From assembly GCA_002715965.1 (NCBI GenBank), contig PBAL01000087.1, positions 62,001-126,000 on the forward strand: a stretch of 64,000 nucleotides of DNA, read 5' to 3'. The position numbers and the translations under genes are program-made. Source of the DNA: Verrucomicrobiales bacterium. GTDB lineage: Bacteria; Verrucomicrobiota; Verrucomicrobiia; Limisphaerales; JAYPXF01. The notes beneath the pieces are model-generated. The model saw only the letters and a list, made by a program, of their open reading frames with translations, was not told where the DNA came from and searched no databases. Below are positions 45,794 to 55,010 of the stretch, piece after piece. How positions within the stretch are numbered: the first letter of the stretch is position 1; every line of letters begins with the position of its first letter.

Positions 45794-46687
45794 CTACGAA
45801 TCTTCGGGTTCGTTGTGCCAGCGATTCAGGCGAAGTCGCAATTTCTTCAGGTGACTGAACTTGGGGACGATATTGGGGAAGTCGTTGATGATTTGTTCGT
45901 AGCTTGGAATTTCGCCCCAGGCGGTGATGGCGAAGACCTCGGTGGCATGTCCGGTCTTGAATCCAAATTGCCGGTTCTCCAGGTCAGTGCGTTCGCGCAG
46001 GACTTGCTTCCAGTGCTCAAACGATTTTGGAGCTTCCATTTTGTGGCGACCAACCCAGGGGAGCCATTCCTTCACTTGCGATTCGTGACACCAGGACATC
46101 TGCGCGATGGTGTCGAAGGCGTCTTCCACATCGATCGCGATATCGTGGGCGTGTTGTCCGAACTGGTAGGTGTCGTAGGTGTTGATGATCACGGGAACCT
46201 TGCAGGGTTCGGATTTGGTCTCGTCAGCCGGGTATTCCTCGATGAAGGCGTGCGGGACGTTGATCATGTAGGCGACCTCGCGAACAGCCTGCGCAACCGC
46301 GACGTGATCGACATGCATGCCGGCGAGCGGGTCGGTGACGACGGGCGGGCAGAAGATGTAGTCGGGTTCAAAGTCGCGTATGGACTTCCAGAGCGCCGCG
46401 AGCAGTTCGATGCTGACGCGAAGACAGGCTTCACGAGGGGGCTGGCCACTGGGTAATTTGAGATGCTCGAATTCGAACTGGCCTATCTCGGCGGAGGCTT
46501 GTTGCTCTGCAAGTCGGACCTTGGCCGTTTCCTCGCGGGTGCGGAAGTGGTGTCCGGCACTGCCATCAGTGCAGATCAACACGCGGGCACGAAGCTGGTC
46601 GCCGAGTTTGCGTCGCAGTAGTTCGAAGGTGCCACCGGCGGTGAACTCGTAGTCGTCGAAGTGCGCGTGGATGAAGAGGACTTTCAT
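45794..46687 (-). CDS. PIG-L family (LmbE-like) deacetylase
   Basis: 297 residues from ATG 46687; an upstream frame to 46813 has no homology. The metal-binding motif is HAHFDDYE near 7-14 (the HxDDE block) and a second HVDHVAVAQ near 140 completes it. Family members remove N-acetyl groups from amino sugars or thiol precursors, with zinc. The substrate here is unknown. It is divergent from a Gfo/Idh oxidoreductase gene with 99 bp between the two starts. Confidence 0.92.
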   Translation of the reverse strand: MKVLFIHAHFDDYEFTAGGTFELLRRKLGDQLRARVLICTDGSAGHHFRTREETAKVRLAEQQASAEIGQFEFEHLKLPSGQPPREACLRVSIELLAALWKSIRDFEPDYIFCPPVVTDPLAGMHVDHVAVAQAVREVAYMINVPHAFIEEYPADETKSEPCKVPVIINTYDTYQFGQHAHDIAIDVEDAFDTIAQMSWCHESQVKEWLPWVGRHKMEAPKSFEHWKQVLRERTDLENRQFGFKTGHATEVFAITAWGEIPSYEQIINDFPNIVPKFSHLKKLRLRLNRWHNEPEDS

Positions 46688-46786
46688 GGGCTGGGGGTAT
46701 AAACCACGAATGGAGGTGGAAGACACGATTTTTGCATTCGTGAATTCGCGCTTTTGCTGGCGCGGATTTTTGGGAGCATCCGCTAC

Positions 46787-48127
46787 ATGAGTTACCTGAA
46801 TAATCGTCGTCAATTCATCCAGCGAGCGGGTTCCGCATCGTTGGCGTTCACCATCCTCAAAGCCGGATCCGCGCGCACTTACGCCGCGAACGAGAAACTG
46901 AACATCGCATCCGTCGGTGCCGGCGGTCAGGCAGCCGGTGACATTCGAAACCTGTCGTCGGAGAACATCATTGGCCTAGCCGACGTGGATTGGCAGCGGG
47001 CAGCGGGTTCGTTCCGTAAGTATTCCAAGGCAAAGCAGTTCAAGGACTACCGCAAGATGTTCGATGAAATGGGATCGGAGATCGATGCCGTGATCGTGGG
47101 AACGCCGGATCACCATCACTTCCACGCAACCTTGGCAGCGATCCGAATGGGCAAGGCGGTTTACACGGAGAAACCATTGACGCACTCGGTCTGGGAAGCT
47201 CGGGAATTGACCAAGGCCGCGCGGAAAGCAGGTGTCGTCACGCAGATGGGTAACCAGGCACAGGCGAGTGAAGAGACGCGGGTGGTGCAGGAATTCGTGA
47301 TGGACAATGCAGCCGGACAGATTCGTGAGGCCCACATTTGGACTGACCGGCCGTCGAAGGGATTGTTCGGTGAGTATTGGCCGCAGGGGATTGGAAAGCC
47401 GGCGGAGATTGAGAAAGTGCCTGATACGTTGGACTGGAATCTCTGGCTGGGACCGGCACCGGAACGTGGATATAACTCCGTATACTGTCCGCGAACCTGG
47501 CGTGGTTGGTGGGATTTCGGCACGGGCGCGTTGGGCGACATTGCCTGTCATTTCTTCGATCCGGTATTTCGTGCCTTGAAGCTGGGCGCGCCCAGCAGTG
47601 TGGAAGCAACTTCATCGCGCGCGAATGATCAGAGCTTTCCGCTCGCTTCGATGATCACCTACCTGTTTCCAAAGCGCGGAGATATGGCCCCATTGAAACT
47701 GGTTTGGTACGACGGCGGTTTGCGTCCTGCGCGCCATCGGATGGTGGACGAAGGGGCGGTGATGGGAACGAATGGTCTTATGCTGGTCGGCGATGATGGC
47801 GTGTTGCTGTCCGACTGGAAGCACTGGCGCCTGTATCCGGAGAAGCGCGGACAGGAATACGGTCGTCCGCCGAAGAAGCTCAAGCGCTCCCCGGGACACC
47901 ACCAGGAATTCATCATCGCAGCCAAAGGTGGGGTGAAAGCCGGTTCGAATTTCGACTGGGCCGGGCCGCTGACGGAGACAGTATTGCTGGGCAATGTAGC
48001 GCTTCGCGCAGAACTGCGTGAAGACCTCACCAAGAAGAAGTTGTTGTGGAATGGCAAGAAGATGCAGTTCACAAATCACCCCGAGGCGAATGCGTTCCTG
48101 CGCCGCGAATATCGAACCGGTTGGTGA
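46787..48127 (+). CDS. Tat-exported Gfo/Idh/MocA family oxidoreductase
   Basis: 446 residues from ATG 46787. A twin-arginine signal NNRRQFIQRAGSASLAF is followed by the NAD-binding strand KLNIASVGAGGQ, the DADxD-like VGTPDHHHFHAT and the family hallmark YTEKPLTH. The signal and the C-terminal WKHWRLYPEKRG place it among exported dehydrogenases common in planctomycetes and verrucomicrobia, thought to act on sugars. Substrate unknown. Divergent from the PIG-L gene. Confidence 0.93.
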   Translation: MSYLNNRRQFIQRAGSASLAFTILKAGSARTYAANEKLNIASVGAGGQAAGDIRNLSSENIIGLADVDWQRAAGSFRKYSKAKQFKDYRKMFDEMGSEIDAVIVGTPDHHHFHATLAAIRMGKAVYTEKPLTHSVWEARELTKAARKAGVVTQMGNQAQASEETRVVQEFVMDNAAGQIREAHIWTDRPSKGLFGEYWPQGIGKPAEIEKVPDTLDWNLWLGPAPERGYNSVYCPRTWRGWWDFGTGALGDIACHFFDPVFRALKLGAPSSVEATSSRANDQSFPLASMITYLFPKRGDMAPLKLVWYDGGLRPARHRMVDEGAVMGTNGLMLVGDDGVLLSDWKHWRLYPEKRGQEYGRPPKKLKRSPGHHQEFIIAAKGGVKAGSNFDWAGPLTETVLLGNVALRAELREDLTKKKLLWNGKKMQFTNHPEANAFLRREYRTGW

Positions 48128-48142
48128 GTTGAATTGATGTCG

Positions 48143-48176
48143 GGTGGGGCGAGGCTCCCGCCGAGCCGCTCGGTCA
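48143..48176. repeat. Type B repeat copy
   Basis: GGTGGGGCGAGGCTCCCGCC followed by GAGCCGCTCGGTCATC, matching the element at 9881 with a few substitutions. The rest of the gap to 48369 shows no gene I can support. Confidence 0.6.
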
Positions 48177-48369
48177 TCCGGTGATGTTCTGCCGATTGGC
48201 TTGGCAAGCGGCAATGGGAGCTTCGACGTTGATTGCAATTACGCGCTGGTCTCAGGAGTCCGCTGAGGCCCAACGGGCCTGGTTCGAAATCGGTCTGGTG
48301 CGGAGTCTGTATGCCATTCGATTCTGCAGCTGGGTAAGGCTGCACTCAGTCGGCTGATCCGGGCATGGG

Positions 48370-48816
48370 TCACGCCTTGCCACCGAAGGTGACGTGGTCG
48401 TCCAGATCGAGGACGTCGAACCAGGTTTGGATATCCTCGCGTTCGTCCGCGCCGTCCGCGGACATCATCTCGTTTACGAATTCGCGGGATTCGTTGTCAC
48501 CGGGCACAGCCGCTTCGCGGAAGCCTGACCAGTTGGCGATTTCCCATTCTTCTGGCTTGGTCTTCGAGTTCTCCGTCACCCAGGCAAGGATCTCGCCATC
48601 GCCCAACCCCTTTTCGATCTGGGCGCGAAGTTCGGCGGGATCGATGCCGGCGAAGTAGAAGAAACGCTGGTCGATCGGGCAGTCGTAGTGATATTCGCCG
48701 TTCTTGCCGGCGATCGTGGCGCGGCATTTGTCCAATACTCGTGGGAGGATGACATAGCCGCCGAGTCGGACGCGGACGCTGCGAGGAGGACGTTGGGTCA
48801 GATCAATTGTGCTCAC
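48370..48816 (-). CDS. DUF5069 protein
   Basis: 148 residues from GTG 48816; the frame extends to 48879 but the added stretch is not conserved. Landmarks are DLTQRPPRSVRVRLGGYVIL near the start and DQRFFYFAGIDPAELRAQI, with ILAWVTENS later. DUF5069 proteins are largely verrucomicrobial and uncharacterised; many are small and cytoplasmic with a domain name from Pfam. Start is an inference from the alignment position of DLTQRPPRS. Confidence 0.82.
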   Translation of the reverse strand: MSTIDLTQRPPRSVRVRLGGYVILPRVLDKCRATIAGKNGEYHYDCPIDQRFFYFAGIDPAELRAQIEKGLGDGEILAWVTENSKTKPEEWEIANWSGFREAAVPGDNESREFVNEMMSADGADEREDIQTWFDVLDLDDHVTFGGKA

Positions 48817-49041
48817 GCAGGATTGTGTAGCGGAATCTCGATGAGCGGCAACGTTGAACGGGAAAACTCGAAATTCCAAAATCCAGGTTTTAGATAAGCC
48901 CCAATTTTGCAGGCCTCAATCGACTGAAGCCAAACTGTAGTTTGGAATTTGGAACTTGAGGCTTCCGTACGTGATCGTCCCGGTGGGGTAACTGAACCGC
49001 AGTCACTAACACCTTTACACACTAACAACTGACACACCTGT

Positions 49042-49173
49042 CTACCCGAACGCCTCAAGCGCCCGGCTGTAGACAAAAACTATCATGCCACCGAACACGA
49101 ACAGCCGGACCATGTTTCGTCGGCATTCGTGGATGATTTCATTGATGGAGTCGTTTTGATTTTCCGTTTTCAT
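49042..49173 (-). CDS. Small single-helix membrane protein, 43 residues
   Basis: ATG 49173 to TAG 49042. The sequence begins MKTENQNDSINEIIHECRR and then has one hydrophobic stretch (MVRLFVFGGMIVFVYSRAL). Coding appearance with no overlapping gene on the plus strand. No family recognised. It resembles the 39-residue protein near 37.7 kb only in size and topology. Confidence 0.45.
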   Translation of the reverse strand: MKTENQNDSINEIIHECRRNMVRLFVFGGMIVFVYSRALEAFG

Positions 49174-49312
49174 GGTCATTCCCGTTTTCGTTTACGGGAT
49201 AAAGATACGCAGGAATTGGATTTTCGAAACGAGGTTGCACGCCCCAAGGGAACTCGGGGTGCGCCCCTGGGGTGGGGTGGAGCCTGTCCTGAGAAAGGCT
49301 CGTAGCTGTGAA

Positions 49313-49347
49313 CAAAAAAAGCCCGACCGGATGACCGATCGGGCTTC
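49313..49347 (-). terminator. Intrinsic terminator of the tandem HMA gene
   Basis: On the minus strand AGCCCGATCGG pairs with CCGGTCGGGCT around a short loop and is followed by a run of seven Ts (A run at 49314-49320 on plus). It lies 16 bp after the stop of the HMA gene. Confidence 0.85.
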
Positions 49348-49362
49348 TGAATGAAATTGGGA

Positions 49363-49878
49363 TTACTTGGCCAGTCGACCGGAGAATCCGGCGGCTGCCA
49401 AGGCGTCGATGAGTTCCTGCGGTTCGAAATTGCCGGTCACTTCGAAACTCTTCACGCGATTGGCAATGGTGTTCCCGGTGATGCCAGCGACGTCTTTGAT
49501 GGCCGCCTTGGCCTGCTTCACGCAAGCACCACAACAGAGGTGCACACCGCTCAACGTGAGGCTCTTGACCTTGCCCTTTTTGACCTTGGTGGCGGGGACC
49601 TTGAGCGCGCCGTCGGTCTTGCCGGTGTAGCCGGCGTTACCCAATGCAGCGAGTCCCTTCTTCAATGCGGCTTCCGATCCGCTGATTTCCACCGACTTGC
49701 CCTTGCGATTCACGTTGAAGTCGATTCCCGTGACTTTGCTGAGCGCCTTGTCCACGCCTTTGACGCATCCGCCACAGCAAAGGTGCACACCCTTGACCGT
49801 CACGGATCCTGCGCTGGCCGCGAAAGGCAAAGCGATTAGAGAAAAGACAGCGATGATTGATGAAAGGGTCTTCTTCAT
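49363..49878 (-). CDS. Exported protein with two heavy-metal-associated (HMA) domains
   Basis: 171 residues from ATG 49878, with a signal peptide (MKKTLSSIIAVFSLIALPFAASA). Two HMA-like units follow, each with the same metal motif VHLCCGGC (Cys34, 35, 38) and VHLCCGAC (Cys115, 116, 119). The common HMA motif is GMxCxxC; here the residue before the first Cys of the pair is also Cys. Both units sit outside the cytoplasm. A copper, zinc or mercury-binding role is likely but the metal is unknown. It ends before a terminator. Confidence 0.85.
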   Translation of the reverse strand: MKKTLSSIIAVFSLIALPFAASAGSVTVKGVHLCCGGCVKGVDKALSKVTGIDFNVNRKGKSVEISGSEAALKKGLAALGNAGYTGKTDGALKVPATKVKKGKVKSLTLSGVHLCCGACVKQAKAAIKDVAGITGNTIANRVKSFEVTGNFEPQELIDALAAAGFSGRLAK

Positions 49879-49948
49879 GGCGCACAGGATATTCGGACGG
49901 GGATTATGGGGCAAGATTGAATGGAGGCAACGCGAGCCCGATTGCATT

Positions 49949-50347
49949 TCACGCTTTCCTGCTGGCTCGCTTCTTCACAGCACTCGAGAGAACGAGGATC
50001 AGTCCACCGACTGTGCTGACCAGGCTGTAGACCCCAAGAAGAAGCGTGCCGAGGACAAAAAATGGGCTGAGTGGAAACGCCGTGAAGAGGTAGGCAAGCT
50101 GCCCGGAATAGAGACCGAATGAGGCAACGTAACAGTGCTTTGGCGAAATCATGCTCACCAGGAAGTTGCCGATCGTTAGAAGCAGCAGGTATTTGCCCAC
50201 GCCGGCGTCCCAGATTTCCTTCTTCCCGAACAGAACAGGGCCGAGCATCCAGATGATGACGCCGGCAACTGAACCAAGCACAAAGACGAGCAGGGGTTTG
50301 CGGAATTTGGGTGAGTTCGGCTCGGACGGGGGATTTGTTGCTTCCAT
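49949..50347 (-). CDS. Small membrane protein (paralogue of the next gene)
   Basis: 132 residues from ATG 50347; the upstream frame to 50557 overlaps the paralogous gene and is not coding. About four helices, including KPLLVFVLGSVAGVIIWMLG and FFVLGTLLLGVYSLVSTVGG. It shares an arrangement of residues (SPKHCYVASFGLYSGQLAYL) with the upstream neighbour (SPSHFWLAPIGLISSQFVYL), so the two arose by duplication. Function unknown. Confidence 0.6.
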   Translation of the reverse strand: MEATNPPSEPNSPKFRKPLLVFVLGSVAGVIIWMLGPVLFGKKEIWDAGVGKYLLLLTIGNFLVSMISPKHCYVASFGLYSGQLAYLFTAFPLSPFFVLGTLLLGVYSLVSTVGGLILVLSSAVKKRASRKA

Positions 50348-50435
50348 GTCTACCTTGTATTTCAAGTTGGAGGCGTTGCGTGAATCGATTGGGCATTCAG
50401 GAACATCGAGTGGCTCAATAATTGGCCGGTTCAAG

Positions 50436-50849
50436 TCATGTGGCCAGATTTCCATTTGCTCTTTTTCGAGTGACGAAACGGTGTGCGAGCCAGACTCCTC
50501 TTCCTCCAACAATGCTGGGGATGGTGTGAATTGCGAGGACGGTTGCGATGAAGACAACCAGCGGACTTGGGAAGAGTATCAGGAGGTAAACAAACTGGCT
50601 TGATATCAGGCCGATCGGAGCCAGCCAAAAGTGTGAGGGTGAGAAAGAGCTGGCGATGATGTTGATCAGCACGAGAGATCCGAAGTAAAAGCCCGGCCCG
50701 CCTTGCCCCGCCCAAGGAGTGTCCGATTCGACAAGTAGCTGTGTGACCACGCAGAAGAGGAATCCAAGGATGAACGCAGATCCGCCAATGTACGCTTTTT
50801 GCGCGTGCCTGTGTGTTCCGTTCAGCAGGAAATAGAAAATCTTTCGCAT
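50436..50849 (-). CDS. Small membrane protein (paralogue of the previous gene)
   Basis: 137 residues from ATG 50849 (the frame runs on to 50975 over the tRNA, which rules out the longer start). About four helices, for example AYIGGSAFILGFLFCVV and SPLVVFIATVLAIHTIPSI. Matches its neighbour in topology and in the SPSHF/SPKHC block. No family recognised. Adjacent to tRNA-Thr. Confidence 0.6.
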   Translation of the reverse strand: MRKIFYFLLNGTHRHAQKAYIGGSAFILGFLFCVVTQLLVESDTPWAGQGGPGFYFGSLVLINIIASSFSPSHFWLAPIGLISSQFVYLLILFPSPLVVFIATVLAIHTIPSIVGGRGVWLAHRFVTRKRANGNLAT

Positions 50850-50914
50850 GCAGGAGTTGTGGTTCCAGCAATGCCAATCGAGTGAATCGGTGACTTGTAG
50901 TGAAGAGGAAAAAC

Positions 50915-50989
50915 TGGAGCCAGCTACCCGATTCGAACGGGTGACCGGCTGTTTACAAAACAGCTGCTCTACCACTGAGCTAAGCTGGC
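50915..50989 (-). tRNA. tRNA-Thr (anticodon UGU)
   Basis: 75 bases on the minus strand including an encoded CCA. Acceptor GCCAGCT pairs with AGCTGGC; D arm GCTCAGTGGTAGAGC; anticodon stem GCTGT/ACAGC around TTTGTAA, so anticodon TGT; T arm ACCCGTTCGAATCGGGT. It lies between a small membrane gene and the two-domain dehydrogenase. Confidence 0.96.
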
Positions 50990-51092
50990 TCCGAAGGCCG
51001 GGTAACCTAGGTCCGGTGATATGGTTGCGTCAAGGTCCGGTTGACATGTGACCTCGACCAACGGACGGCCAAAAGGTAGAAGTTCGCCTTCG

Positions 51093-53252
51093 GTGAAACA
51101 GATTGCGCAGTATCAAGATGGCAGGTTGGAACTCCAAGAGGTTCCCATGCCCGTCGCGCCTCCGGGCGGTGTGTTGGTGCGGGTGACCCATTCGGTTATC
51201 AGTGTCGGCACGGAGAAGATGAAGGTGGAACAGGCGAAGATGAATCTGCTCCAAAAGGCGAAGGCTCGTCCGGATCAGGTGCGCAAGGTACTGGAGACTG
51301 CGAAAAACCTCGGTTGGCGCGCGGCTTTGGACAAGGTGCGGAATCGGCTGAGCACGCCGACTCCCTTGGGCTACAGCGCGGCCGGTGTCGTGGAGCAGGT
51401 GGATCCCGGGAATACGCGGTTTACGGAGGGCGATCGTGTGGCTTGTGCTGGGGCTGAATGTGCGTTCCATACGGAATACATTGCTCAACCGGATCTGTTG
51501 TTGGCTCGCGTTCCGGAAGGGGTGGAGAATTCGCACGCTGCTTATACGACAATTGTTTCGATCGCGTTGCAGGCGGTTCGGCAAACAGATCCAAAACTGG
51601 GAGATCGGGTATTGGTATTGGGTCAGGGACTGGTTGGGCTTCTGGCAACGAATCTACTGGCCATCAACGGTGCGCGGGTGATGGCAGTGGATCTTCTCGC
51701 GGCGAGGCGGCCACTGTGCACGGAACTTGGCGCTGAGCGGGTGGTGATTCCAAGCGAACAGGATTTGTCGAATCAGGTGAAGGATTGGACTGGTGGAATG
51801 GGTGTGGATTCGGTGGTCGTTTGCACGGCAGCACAGTCGAATGGTCCAATCGATCAGGCGGTGGACTCGTTGAGAGATCGCGGGCGCATGGTTATTGTCG
51901 GGAATACGCACACGGAGTTGGATTGGAAACGGACTTACGCCAAGGAACTTGAGATTCGTTATTCGCGTTCTTATGGGCCCGGGCGCTATGACCCGGCGTA
52001 CGAGTTTGGTGGGGCGGATTATCCGGAAGGTTATGTTCGCTGGACGGAGAATAGGAATTTTGATGCCTGTCTGCACTTGATGAAGACGGGACAGTTGAAG
52101 CTGGATGCGATTACGACGCGCCGGGTTGGTTTTGAGGATTGCCTGAAAGTTTATCGGGAACTCTCAGGGGGGGCTTCGAGCGACGTTGGTGTCGTGATCG
52201 AGTATGGAAATACTGACAAGACTGCGGACAAACCTGAATCCGACTTCTCTTCAACCACGTCGATCGGAGAGTTTGCGACACTGGGCAAGACGGTGGATGC
52301 GTTGGATGTGGTGGGGGCGGGGAACTTCGCGCGGACGATGTTGCTGCCGCATCTGAAGGGACGCGTCCCGTTTGGCATGGTGGTGAACCAGACTGCGCTG
52401 AGCGCCAATCATGTCAGTGAAAAGTTTGGCTTTTTCGGGGCAGAGACCGACGCTGCCAGGGCATGGGAGGCGGAAGGCGCGCGAGCTGTGATCATCGCCA
52501 CGCGGCATCATTTGCACGCGTCTCTGGTAAAGGACGCCTTGGCTGCGAATCGGCATGTGTTCGTGGAGAAACCGCTGTGCCTTCGACGCGAGGAATTGGG
52601 TGAGGTTGACGAGGCGCTGAAGAATTCGTCGGGCTCGTTGCAGATTGGGTTCAATCGTCGCTTTGCGCCGGCAAGTGTTGAGCTGCGTTCGATATTGAAG
52701 AATACGCCCGGGCCCAAGACCGCCAACTTTCGCGTGAATGCGGGCAAACTGGCGTCGGATCATTGGTATGCCAATTATGCGGAGAGTGGAGGGCGTGTGT
52801 TAGGGGAGGCGTGCCACTTCTTCGACTACTTCTGTTTCCTGTTTGCCTCGCGTCCGGTGAAGGTCTTTGCGCAGACGGTTGGTGAACCGGGTGGACAGCT
52901 TGCATTTCCGGATTCAGTCACTGCGCAGATTGAGTTCGCAGACGGCTCCAGCGGGCAGCTGATTTACACCGGGGAAGGGGACACGAGTTGGCCCAAGGAA
53001 GTGGTAACCGTTTTCGGCGCGGGGCTCGTGGCTGAGATTGAGAATTTTCAGAAGCTGGTGGTGCATCGGAAGCACAAGAAGCAGAAGTCTTCTCATGGTT
53101 CGAAAGGGCATGCGGAGCAGATGGAAGGGTGGGGGAGTTTCTTGAGCGGTGGTGGGCCGCATTTGTTTCCCTACGAGCAGGGGCGTCAGAGCATGGAACT
53201 GACGTTTGCTGCGTTGGAATCGATTCGGACTGGGCGGGCAGTTTTGGTGTAG
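51093..53252 (+). CDS. Two-domain oxidoreductase: zinc-type alcohol dehydrogenase plus Gfo/Idh/MocA
   Basis: 719 residues from GTG 51093; an in-frame GTG at 51048 would add 15. The first half is a medium-chain dehydrogenase (VPMPVAPPGGVLVRVTHSVISVGTE, and the Rossmann segment VLVLGQGLVGLLATNLLAI). The second half, from about 405, is a Gfo/Idh/MocA domain with VVGAGNFART and VFVEKPLCL. Such fusions occur beside polysaccharide or capsule genes in other bacteria; no such cluster is here. Substrates unknown. Confidence 0.88.
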   Translation: MKQIAQYQDGRLELQEVPMPVAPPGGVLVRVTHSVISVGTEKMKVEQAKMNLLQKAKARPDQVRKVLETAKNLGWRAALDKVRNRLSTPTPLGYSAAGVVEQVDPGNTRFTEGDRVACAGAECAFHTEYIAQPDLLLARVPEGVENSHAAYTTIVSIALQAVRQTDPKLGDRVLVLGQGLVGLLATNLLAINGARVMAVDLLAARRPLCTELGAERVVIPSEQDLSNQVKDWTGGMGVDSVVVCTAAQSNGPIDQAVDSLRDRGRMVIVGNTHTELDWKRTYAKELEIRYSRSYGPGRYDPAYEFGGADYPEGYVRWTENRNFDACLHLMKTGQLKLDAITTRRVGFEDCLKVYRELSGGASSDVGVVIEYGNTDKTADKPESDFSSTTSIGEFATLGKTVDALDVVGAGNFARTMLLPHLKGRVPFGMVVNQTALSANHVSEKFGFFGAETDAARAWEAEGARAVIIATRHHLHASLVKDALAANRHVFVEKPLCLRREELGEVDEALKNSSGSLQIGFNRRFAPASVELRSILKNTPGPKTANFRVNAGKLASDHWYANYAESGGRVLGEACHFFDYFCFLFASRPVKVFAQTVGEPGGQLAFPDSVTAQIEFADGSSGQLIYTGEGDTSWPKEVVTVFGAGLVAEIENFQKLVVHRKHKKQKSSHGSKGHAEQMEGWGSFLSGGGPHLFPYEQGRQSMELTFAALESIRTGRAVLV

Positions 53253-53320
53253 GCTTTTCCGAGTTCGTTGAGAGCTATGGGAAGATTGAGCGAGCTCACG
53301 ATCGCAGCTACGGGGATGAT

Positions 53321-53350
53321 AAAAAACGGCGGACCTGCGTCCGCCGTTTC
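53321..53350 (-). terminator. Intrinsic terminator of the HIBADH-like gene
   Basis: On the minus strand AAACGGCGGAC pairs with GTCCGCCGTTT around a short loop, then a run of Ts (As at 53321-53326 on plus). It lies 21 bp after the stop of the reductase gene and could also act on the plus strand. Confidence 0.85.
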
Positions 53351-53371
53351 GTAATCAGTTATTGATTTAAA

Positions 53372-54286
53372 TTACTTTTTCAGGCCCTTGCCTCCACGGC
53401 CCTTGAAGGTAAGTTCGGCGACCCCGGACTTGTCCAGGTGGCCGAGCTTCATCTTCACCATCTTGTTGTATTGGCCAAGTGTGGCGGTGGCTAAGGGGAG
53501 ATTGACCTTCTTGGACTTGCCGAGTGCGAGCGCGATACCGGAATCCTTTGCGGCATGGGCAGCGGAGAAGTAGCAGTCGTGATCGCGGATTTCCATGTCT
53601 TCCCCATCGGTCTGCAAGACGCGGGAGTTGGCGCCTGTCTGGGAGAAGATCTTCATGACCATCTTGAGGTCGAGGCCGAGGGCGTTGGCCAGGCCAAGTC
53701 CTTCCGAGAGCCCTGCGGTGTTGATGTTCATGACCATGTTGACGAGGGCCTTCACCTGGGCAGCGCGTCCGGCTTCTCCAATGTAGCTGAGCAGCTTCCC
53801 GCCGTCGCTGAGGTCGTTGAGGATCTTCTTGATCCGGTTGAAGGTCTTCTTGTCTCCACCGATCATCAGGTAAAGCGTGCCGGACCGTGCCTGGGGGATG
53901 CTGGAGGCCATGCAGGCTTCGAGGCTGTCGGCGCCTTTCTTCTGGCACTTCTTCTGGGTGTCGACGTGGACCTTGGGCGAGATGGTCGCGCAGTTGACGA
54001 AGATCGTGCCCTTGGTCTTCTTGCTCTTGAGGAGATTGTCCTTTTTGCCGGAATAGATGTCCGACATGGACTTGTCATCGGTGACGACGGTGATCACCAC
54101 ATCGGATGCATCGGTGATGCCGGCGAGGGTATCCGAAGCCGTGCAGCCGAGTTCCTTTGCAAGACCGCTCGCGGTTTCCTTGCGGATGTCATAAACCGTG
54201 CTGACCTTGTGTCCACATTCCTGAAGACGGCGGGCCATGTTAGCGCCCATGCGTCCCAATCCAACGATGCCAATTTTTTTTGCCAT
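53372..54286 (-). CDS. 3-hydroxyisobutyrate dehydrogenase-family reductase
   Basis: 304 residues from ATG 54286; an upstream frame to 54391 has no homology. NAD(P)-binding loop KIGIVGLGRMGANMARRL at 4-21, substrate-binding block MASSIPQARSGTLYLMIGG and the catalytic Lys region KALVNMVMNINTAG. Acts on short 2- or 3-hydroxyacids such as tartronate semialdehyde or 3-hydroxyisobutyrate; which is unknown. Alone, with its own terminator. Confidence 0.9.
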   Translation of the reverse strand: MAKKIGIVGLGRMGANMARRLQECGHKVSTVYDIRKETASGLAKELGCTASDTLAGITDASDVVITVVTDDKSMSDIYSGKKDNLLKSKKTKGTIFVNCATISPKVHVDTQKKCQKKGADSLEACMASSIPQARSGTLYLMIGGDKKTFNRIKKILNDLSDGGKLLSYIGEAGRAAQVKALVNMVMNINTAGLSEGLGLANALGLDLKMVMKIFSQTGANSRVLQTDGEDMEIRDHDCYFSAAHAAKDSGIALALGKSKKVNLPLATATLGQYNKMVKMKLGHLDKSGVAELTFKGRGGKGLKK

Positions 54287-54451
54287 AAGATTAGTGTGTT
54301 TGAATAACCGGGGTTCGGTAAGTGCGGTGACTAAAGTGGATTGGCCGTATTGATGCGAGTAAAAATGCGATCTTCGCCGGCGTTGAAACATCCGACGTGC
54401 ATGCGGGTTTCATTCTGGTCGCGGACGACGCAACCTGTACGCCCGTAAGTC

Positions 54452-54847
54452 ATGAAGAAGAAGCCAGTTCTCATTTGGAGAGGAATCACTGCCCTGTTGC
54501 TCACCCGTGTTGCACTGATGTGTTATCGGATTGCAAACGACGAGTATTCGGCTGGGTTGGCGGAGATGCATCCTGAGTTTCTACCCGAGTTGCCCGTTGA
54601 TTGGATGGATGGAAAAGCGCTCCGTTACTCACGCAGTTCTGAGGGGTTCAAGCTCTGGTCGATTGGTGTGGACGGCGTTGATGATGGCGGGGACGGTTCA
54701 CGCGCGGACGCAGCGGATACGATTGGCTCTTAAAAGGGGCAGGACGTTGTTTGGCCGGATGAGGCGTCAGAGACTGAATTCAGCAGATTTATCGCGAATC
54801 AGGAGACTGCCTGCCACACGTCGTTGATTGGAATGCCGAGTCCATAA
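54452..54847 (+). pseudogene. C-terminal remnant of a verrucomicrobial membrane/secretion-linked protein
   Basis: Reads LAEMHPEFLPELPVDWMDGK and LRYSRSSEGFKLWSIGVDG, a tail found on planctomycete and verrucomicrobial proteins after a peptidase-like core. A TAA at 54731-54733 interrupts it, after which the same frame continues with QDVVWPDEA to a stop at 54845-54847. The upstream part of the parent gene is missing. An ATG at 54452 exists but the 93-residue piece is unlikely to be functional. Confidence 0.6.
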
Positions 54848-55010
54848 GTTGGCGCGTTCGTCGGCTACCGTGGATTGGTCTCCCTTTCATCACCAAATCC
54901 TTATGAAAATCGGCTCGACCCCGGACCGTTCTGCTCGAATACTGGCTGGATCCAACCAGAAACTGAGTAAAATATTCAGAGGTTCGGAACGTCACATAAC
55001 GCAGAATTTC

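Noticed and set aside
51048-51092. Longer start for the two-domain dehydrogenase
   Set aside because: The 15 added residues match no homologue and GTG 51093 aligns with the usual start of the family; the earlier GTG remains possible.
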